Shown: one piece after another, positions 58,799 through 64,000 of the stretch
Numbering within the stretch: the first letter of the stretch is position 1
Layout: each line of letters begins with the position of its first letter
Made by a program: the position numbers and the translations under genes
Assembly: GCF_002355155.1 (NCBI RefSeq)
Contig: NZ_AP017369.1
Location: 3,038,001 to 3,102,000 of the forward strand
Reading direction: 5' to 3'
From: Corynebacterium suranareeae
Lineage (GTDB): Bacteria; Actinomycetota; Actinomycetes; Mycobacteriales; Mycobacteriaceae
DNA: 64,000 nt
The notes under the pieces: generated by a model
What the model was told of the DNA's origin: nothing
Database searches by the model: none
What the model saw: the letters and a program-made list of their open reading frames with translations, nothing else

Positions 58799-60765
58799 GA
58801 CCGCATGTCCTCTCCACTATTATTCCGACTAATTGTTTTGATGATAGCTTGCGCAACCACAGCAAAAATCTTGTTCACGTCCCTATCGCGGGATACTTTC
58901 TTATTAATGACATCTCGCTCGATATAGCTACGGTAATGCTGGATTGCCCGAGCACTGCTGAGCACCAAAGGTAGATCATCGAGTGCGATCTGTTCACCGA
59001 ATCTTTCAAATCTCCGGATATCTTCCGTTTTTCCCTCTTTGCGCGTTGATTGCACAAAACGCGATACGGAATCAACCGTCAATGTGCTGAAAGCCCTGTA
59101 CGTTTCGTCTTTTCCAAACACTGCGATGGCAAAATAGACCCGCAAAAGATCCCACATGAAGTGGTTCCTTCCAGTCTGCACAGACACGCCGTTGTTAATT
59201 CCAGCAATGATTTGTTGAGCTTGAGGCGTTTCTAGCCATGCTTCTATCTCAGGCAAAGACTTATCTCTGCTGACGTGCAAAATAACATGATCCAGCACGA
59301 TTCCTACAGGTGCCCTATTCCTGGCATCACGTTCTGCGTCGACAAGCAGCTCTCTCAAGCGGGGATGTGCATCAGCGCTAAGCCTCACGCGTCGCCAGTT
59401 GGCAAGCGCTGGGAAATCCGAAAAACTACTCCGGAAATACGGATCTGCGGCGTTAATACTTGTCGCAAGTTCTGTTTTCAGGAGGAAGTCCAAATAAGAA
59501 ACAAGATCCTGTGCTGGCGAATCATGCAGTTTTTCAATACTGCTGATCGCTTGTTCTGACATATTGCTGATCCTGCGTCTGCTATCAGGAAGCCTCCGAA
59601 GGCTTGGCCAATCGTGTGATTCTGATGCCCGTCGAGGATTATGAATCACTTCAGATGCGCGCGCCCAAATTTCATTAGGGTTGGGTGCTGGTTTAGTTGA
59701 TACGGCCTGGGTAGCAAGCTTATCTGGACGCTTTCCAAACATATGCTGATCAGCAAGTACTCGTATAGGATGCGTGCTGGAAAAACGACCGCTTCGGATA
59801 AATCGTGCTAGACCGTCTCCAAATTGGGCTAGCTCTTTTTGGCTGTTATCCAAATTCTCGTTGGCACTGATTAGGCCCGCGACGATTTCATCGGCATCAA
59901 AACCATCAGCATAAAGCCCCTGTGTCATCCTAGACCAGGATCCTTGTGGAGCAGCCTTTGCATGCTGTGGATTTTCTGGATCTATAATCACAATCCTTGG
60001 ATGCTCAGCGAGCAACTCGCGGTCAATTCCTGGGACAACAAACAAGGAACGAGCATCCATCGATTTATCTGGAATCGGCAAGGTTGCTGCACGTTCAAAT
60101 GTAGAAAAGTGCAACAGTCGCCGAGCTTCATTTGGAGTCAAGGTCGATGACAACGCTTGGATCCAATAGGCTGCCTCGTTTGTGCTGTTTAGAATCAATA
60201 CAGCTGTTTTCTCCCCTGCTTGGAGGACATCTTGAAGCTGGTAGAACACTTGCCTGCGATCACCAAACATGCTGTCCACCATCATCCATGCCAAAGACAA
60301 ATCAGTCATCGGCCCGATTCTGGGTTCACCAGAATCTATAGGAAGTTCTGAAGCATTAACAGCAGCGGCACGAAAAGGGGTGAGCAAATCAGGTGAGCGA
60401 TACAAGGAAATGGGATAGACAGATTCCAAAGGGCTTTCTAAATCCCCATCGATGACTGCATGGGTAAATACATTGCCCGGACGACCCGTAGCGTCCTTGC
60501 CTGCAGGGACAGACTGCATGATCAACGATCTACCTGGCAATGGACGGTATTCAAACCTTCTTGGCAACGCATCAATATCTTCTGAAGAGATGAAATCATC
60601 AAAAGGCGTCACCGTTTCAATGTGAGTGGGCGCTACCTCCGCGATGAATTGACGGTCTTCTTTTGTTGCTTGCGCAGACCAAGTTCCCACCTTCCATCCA
60701 CCTCTGCCTGCAGTTCCTTTAAAGGATGCGTAGGTGACATGAGTCCATCTCATAGCCACGGACAA
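58795..60765 (-). CDS. GAP1-like (GTPase-associated protein 1) protein
   Basis: 656 residues, soluble. The N-terminal ~130 residues (HVTYASFKGTAGRGGWKVGTWS; PGRSLIMQSVPAGKDATGRPGNVFTHAVI) look like the GAP1-N domain, followed by a middle part (DLSLAWMMVDSMFGDRRQV; LTPNEARRLLHFSTFERAA) and a long alpha-helical C-terminal part. GAP1 proteins occur beside DO-GTPases in actinobacterial conflict-type operons and have no known activity. The family call is from memory of motifs and context. Confidence 0.62.
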   Translation of the reverse strand: MSVAMRWTHVTYASFKGTAGRGGWKVGTWSAQATKEDRQFIAEVAPTHIETVTPFDDFISSEDIDALPRRFEYRPLPGRSLIMQSVPAGKDATGRPGNVFTHAVIDGDLESPLESVYPISLYRSPDLLTPFRAAAVNASELPIDSGEPRIGPMTDLSLAWMMVDSMFGDRRQVFYQLQDVLQAGEKTAVLILNSTNEAAYWIQALSSTLTPNEARRLLHFSTFERAATLPIPDKSMDARSLFVVPGIDRELLAEHPRIVIIDPENPQHAKAAPQGSWSRMTQGLYADGFDADEIVAGLISANENLDNSQKELAQFGDGLARFIRSGRFSSTHPIRVLADQHMFGKRPDKLATQAVSTKPAPNPNEIWARASEVIHNPRRASESHDWPSLRRLPDSRRRISNMSEQAISSIEKLHDSPAQDLVSYLDFLLKTELATSINAADPYFRSSFSDFPALANWRRVRLSADAHPRLRELLVDAERDARNRAPVGIVLDHVILHVSRDKSLPEIEAWLETPQAQQIIAGINNGVSVQTGRNHFMWDLLRVYFAIAVFGKDETYRAFSTLTVDSVSRFVQSTRKEGKTEDIRRFERFGEQIALDDLPLVLSSARAIQHYRSYIERDVINKKVSRDRDVNKIFAVVAQAIIKTISRNNSGEDMRS

Positions 60766-60766
60766 C

Positions 60767-63034
60767 TCACCTGCTTCCGCCGATCCACGTTCCCAAATTG
60801 AGTAATGAGGGAGCAGGATCGATGAGAGCCTTCACATGGGTATCATCGGATTCTTCCTGATGAATAAACAGTCGAAAATAACTGGTTGATGGCAGGCTAG
60901 CTATCTTTGGGTCAATTTCCCAGAACTCAACTTCTGGTTCCTGCTCAGAACGCAAAGAGGAGGAACTAATGCCAGCTAAAAGGTCAGCGAACTGCTGGTT
61001 TTCGCCGTCATTGATAATCTTTCGAGTCATCACTTCTTGACCATCTTCTGGCTCCAGTGGAAGACGAGACGGGTGGATGCGCAAAGAGAATTGGTTGAAC
61101 TGCTTATTTGGTCGCTCGCTGTAAATAGACAGGAATAAGCGGTTTTCCCTCAAATGCAGTTTGTAACTGAACTTATCTAAACCTCGGTAAGCGAGGATTT
61201 CTGGCTGTCCCCAGATTTGGCGTCCTTCGTAGACTCGGGAGGCAAACAACGCAACATCACCGGCGCCCGGTAGTTTGACCCGCATTCCTCCTTCCTCTTC
61301 ATAGGCTTCCCTGTGAATGGAAACAAGGCTGGAACCTGGGGTATCCGTAGTTGGCCCAATTTCATGACCAGAGCCACGCTCGCCAAAAACAGCGGTGACC
61401 TCGTGGGCTTCTTCAGGCCAACCAAAAGTAAGCAATTGGTTGTTCACACGCTCATATAGCTTCGGACGGCTAATCTCTCCCACCCGAACACGCGAATAAG
61501 TTTGTCCGACTTGAGCTTGGTTGCCCACCACATTGACTGGTGTGAGGAAGATGGAATACCAATCTTCAGGCCAAATCACATTGCAAGATGTTTTTGTATC
61601 CTCGAGGTCATTGGCCCAATCTCTGCGCGCTAATCCAAAGCTTTCCAGCTGGTCAGTTTCAATCGCGTTGAATTGCAGATCGCTTTCTGGGGCTTCCTGT
61701 GTTCGGTAAATCCATACCTCACCAGAGTGGGGAGCGTCCCACGTCACGTGAAAACTCGTGCTGAATCCGTCGAAAAGCTCTTGAATCGCAATTGGCACTT
61801 CGACGACTTCAGCTGGGACGTCGATGACGAACTCCTCTGAAGGCGCTGAGCCGACCAATTTTCCGTGGATTTCTGCAAACCGGCGCGCAACAAATTTGTA
61901 TTCGCGGCCGCGGTGCTGCGGGTGGAAGCGGAATCCCTGGAAGTTGTTTTTATCGGTGGCGATCTCATTTCGAGATGCCGTGACCAAACGTTCATTGCTT
62001 GGAGCTGCATAAACAGCAACGCGGTGGGTGTGTTCAGCAGGAGCCCACTGCCCCTTGACCTCTGAACCTGCCACCGATAGTTCGATATTGGACACAGGGT
62101 TGATAAACACGGACTCCCCGACCAACTGTGGTTGAGAATTCACAGCGGCGGACTCAGTTGTACCCTCATACATCCACACCTGATACATGCGATATGCAGT
62201 GGTTAAAGGTTCTTGATCAACCCATTGGCTGCCCACCGTGCTTACGCGGTGTTCACCTAGATCGGGGTCTTGCTCAAAGGCGACCTCATCACTGACAACG
62301 CGGAACACTCGGGCTGCATCTATAAAAGGGTCCGGTGCATCCCATTCCAGATCAAGACCACCAGTAAGGTTTGCAGTAACCCGCAGGAATCCACCGTGGA
62401 CGTGCCTGACCTCTGCAAATCCATCAAGGCGAGCGAACTCGTAGTCCTGCCAATTACGAATATCACGATCAAGTGCCGGTGTTTCAGTGGTTGCAGAACG
62501 GTGCGAACCTCTGCTTTGGCGTCGTCGACGAGGCATAGGCGCAGGTGCAGGTGCAGGTGCAGGGACCTGGGTTTCGGCTTCGGCTTCGGCTTCGGCTTCG
62601 GCTTCGGTTTCAGCAACGCTCGTTTCAGTTACAGGTTCAGTCTCCGGTTCAGGCTCTTGTTCAGTCTCCGGTTCAGTCTCACTTACTTCTGTGTAGTGAT
62701 AATCAGCAGGTTCATCCTCGTACATCTCTTGGCCCACGTTGGAATCTTCAAGTTCACTATGCTTGTCAAAATCAAGGTCAGGGGTAAACATCGCCTCGTC
62801 AGTTCCCTGTTCAATGACATGGAGGGTCCCTACTTGGACATAGCCTAAGACTCGTCGAAGAGCTGTCGCCCACACTTGAAGTGCTGGATAGTCGCCCCCA
62901 GGTTTAAGCTGGTCAGGGTCTTTTGCGGTGGCGAGTAATTCCTCGTCGGTGGGAAGCTGATCTTCGGTGAATTTTGTGCGGGCGATATCGCGCCAGGTTT
63001 TAAATGCACTGAGAATTTGGTATTCGCTAGCCAT
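60767..63034 (-). CDS. Large FN3-like repeat protein with acidic and PA-rich low-complexity linker
   Basis: 755 residues. An N-terminal helical segment (1-85) is followed by a glutamate-rich stretch (~110-150, alternating EPET/TEAEAEAE), a PAPAPAP run, and a basic RRRRQSRGSHR. Then several beta-sandwich repeats with the W/Y patterns of fibronectin type III (GGLDLEWDAPDPFIDAARVFRV; AYRMYQVWMY; FHVTWDAPHSGEVWIYR). No signal peptide is seen, so it is probably intracellular. It starts at TAATG with the upstream gene and ends one base before the next start. Likely a scaffold or recognition component. Confidence 0.65.
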   Translation of the reverse strand: MASEYQILSAFKTWRDIARTKFTEDQLPTDEELLATAKDPDQLKPGGDYPALQVWATALRRVLGYVQVGTLHVIEQGTDEAMFTPDLDFDKHSELEDSNVGQEMYEDEPADYHYTEVSETEPETEQEPEPETEPVTETSVAETEAEAEAEAEAETQVPAPAPAPAPMPRRRRQSRGSHRSATTETPALDRDIRNWQDYEFARLDGFAEVRHVHGGFLRVTANLTGGLDLEWDAPDPFIDAARVFRVVSDEVAFEQDPDLGEHRVSTVGSQWVDQEPLTTAYRMYQVWMYEGTTESAAVNSQPQLVGESVFINPVSNIELSVAGSEVKGQWAPAEHTHRVAVYAAPSNERLVTASRNEIATDKNNFQGFRFHPQHRGREYKFVARRFAEIHGKLVGSAPSEEFVIDVPAEVVEVPIAIQELFDGFSTSFHVTWDAPHSGEVWIYRTQEAPESDLQFNAIETDQLESFGLARRDWANDLEDTKTSCNVIWPEDWYSIFLTPVNVVGNQAQVGQTYSRVRVGEISRPKLYERVNNQLLTFGWPEEAHEVTAVFGERGSGHEIGPTTDTPGSSLVSIHREAYEEEGGMRVKLPGAGDVALFASRVYEGRQIWGQPEILAYRGLDKFSYKLHLRENRLFLSIYSERPNKQFNQFSLRIHPSRLPLEPEDGQEVMTRKIINDGENQQFADLLAGISSSSLRSEQEPEVEFWEIDPKIASLPSTSYFRLFIHQEESDDTHVKALIDPAPSLLNLGTWIGGSR

Positions 63035-64000
63035 TAAAACTCTCCCGTACCTGGTAGTTCTGGCCGATGTGGTGAATGATTACCGCGGTCGAAAAACGGT
63101 GAATCCACCGGGTTTTCGGGACGGAAATCTTCATTGGTAGGCATGCGGTCGAACAAGGTTGGATCGAAGGTTGTGTGTTGAGGTCGGATAAATGAAATAT
63201 CAGAGTCTTCGGCAGGCTCGCTGATTTGGAGTAGGACTTCGCTGATTCCGATTGCATCTGACTCGTTTTCCTGTGGCTGATACATGCACAGGGATGGATC
63301 CAGGCTAAGAATGCCTTTTACGCGACCTTTTTCGCTGGCTATTTCACCGTTGAAAAATCCGACATGTACTAGATCCTTCAGTGGCTGCTGATATGGGGCA
63401 TCAACTTTTTTACCTGCACGATAAATCTGGAGGGAATTCAAAATTCCGGAACGGACTTCTAGGCTTTCCTGGGACAGTTTCGTGGTGATGTCGTCCCAGA
63501 TCTGCACACTGCGGTCTATCTGGCGGTATTGATCGCCACTGAGATATTCAGACAATCGAGCAAGATCACCATATGAGCCTTCGCCAGTGCTGCCGAAGAG
63601 GGTATTGGGATTAATGCTATTTCCGGTCTCAGCTGCCAAAGCATCGGATGCATCATCTAAAGCAGCCATCACGCTTGTGCTCATCCAACCTTGTTTATAC
63701 AGGTCTCGGCGGAATTGTCGGGTCAGTTTCTCCACCGCATCGGAATCTGGAATGGCTTCAGCGAAAATAACTGAATCGGGCATCGAATTTATGGGGATTG
63801 GTGATTCCCTGCGGGCACGTTCAATATTTCCGAAAGGTCGTTCCAGCAAAGAACCCATAATTTTGGATATTGATAAAAACTGTTGATATCCCACCTCGAT
63901 GCGCAACTGTGCAAGTTCTGAGATCTCAACGTTTTTCTTTGCGGCATCAAGCTCGGTAACCAGGTTTTTTCGCAGGTGAGTGAAACGAATTTCATCACGG
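63034..64000 (-). CDS. Unknown protein, first visible gene of the GTPase operon (5' part beyond the window)
   Basis: The frame is open through the right edge (RDEIRFTHLRKNLVTELDAAKK reads in frame before the TTG at 63906), so the start is outside. A coiled-coil-like charged N-visible part precedes mixed alpha/beta sequence (SVIFAEAIPDSDAVEKLTRQFRRDL; GILSLDPSLCMYQP). The stop overlaps the next ATG (TAATG). I do not recognise the family. Position at the head of the coupled genes suggests a core component. Confidence 0.6.
   Translation of the reverse strand, partial: RDEIRFTHLRKNLVTELDAAKKNVEISELAQLRIEVGYQQFLSISKIMGSLLERPFGNIERARRESPIPINSMPDSVIFAEAIPDSDAVEKLTRQFRRDLYKQGWMSTSVMAALDDASDALAAETGNSINPNTLFGSTGEGSYGDLARLSEYLSGDQYRQIDRSVQIWDDITTKLSQESLEVRSGILNSLQIYRAGKKVDAPYQQPLKDLVHVGFFNGEIASEKGRVKGILSLDPSLCMYQPQENESDAIGISEVLLQISEPAEDSDISFIRPQHTTFDPTLFDRMPTNEDFRPENPVDSPFFDRGNHSPHRPELPGTGEF

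Noticed and set aside
62270..62848. Plus-strand frame rich in Arg/Phe/Gly opposite the FN3-like gene
   Set aside because: Produced by the hexanucleotide repeats of the real gene on the other strand.

Overview
The window looks like a chromosomal segment of Corynebacterium glutamicum or a very close relative. The evidence is the gene order lysS - PanC-like - folK/B/P/E - ftsH - hpt - tilS - dacB - ppa, the porA/porH cell-wall channel pair next to a class II polyphosphate kinase and a groEL2-type chaperonin, a DtxR-like iron box, CIRCE sites, and AAGGAG-type ribosome sites. PorA and PorH differ clearly from the forms I remember for the type strain ATCC 13032, and a complete beta-glucoside PTS locus is present. 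This suggests another strain or a sister species.

Layout. 1-4.2 kb: 3' part of a GuaB1-type IMPDH/GMP-reductase-family gene, then an AraC regulator and phenol hydroxylase. 4.2-6.5 kb: low-gene-density scrap zone with a small membrane protein, a mosaic duplication that joins a phenol-hydroxylase 3' fragment to a copy of the sequence ahead of the next transporter, and an orphan VbhA-like antitoxin. 6.5-15 kb: MFS transporter fused to CBS domains, a tandem pair of unknown paralogues bracketed by a 35-bp direct repeat, a second MFS exporter, a DUF559 protein and a large inverted-repeat region. 15.1-28 kb: conserved actinobacterial housekeeping block on the minus strand (lysS, PanC-like, Rossmann-like, two membrane proteins, folate genes, ftsH, hpt, tilS, dacB), then ppa on plus. 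28.3-31.9 kb: coupled spermidine-synthase-like/DUF350/DUF4247/DUF2617/DUF4178 operon. 31.9-36.6 kb: bglF-bglA-bglG with a readable antiterminator (RAT) and terminator. 36.6-39.3 kb: ferredoxin-reductase-like flavoprotein, cupin, and a DMT transporter gene broken by an internal stop. 39.4-43.8 kb: iron-siderophore ABC transporter under a DtxR-like box, then a rhodanese. 44.4-52.1 kb: MarR plus a large Pls/PosA-type synthetase, an aldehyde dehydrogenase, a TetR regulator with two operators, and a frameshifted membrane protein. 52.2-56.4 kb: ppk2, porA, porH, a repeat-rich gap, groEL with two CIRCE elements. 56.4-64 kb: one translationally coupled operon of at least six genes (small membrane protein, double-GTPase-like NTPase, vWA protein, GAP1-like protein, FN3-like protein, and a partial coiled-coil protein).

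The most promising little-described systems are the GTPase/vWA/GAP1-like operon at the right edge, the Pls/PosA-type synthetase at 44.9-48.8 kb, and the paralogue pair inserted at 8.4-12.1 kb. At the DNA level there are tandem twin hairpins at 28.1 and 44.0 kb, two inverted-repeat regions at 14.8 and 54.2 kb, and an 11-base word, GCTTNTCGACG, that recurs far more often than chance in genes and in gaps. No tRNA, rRNA or CRISPR array was seen.
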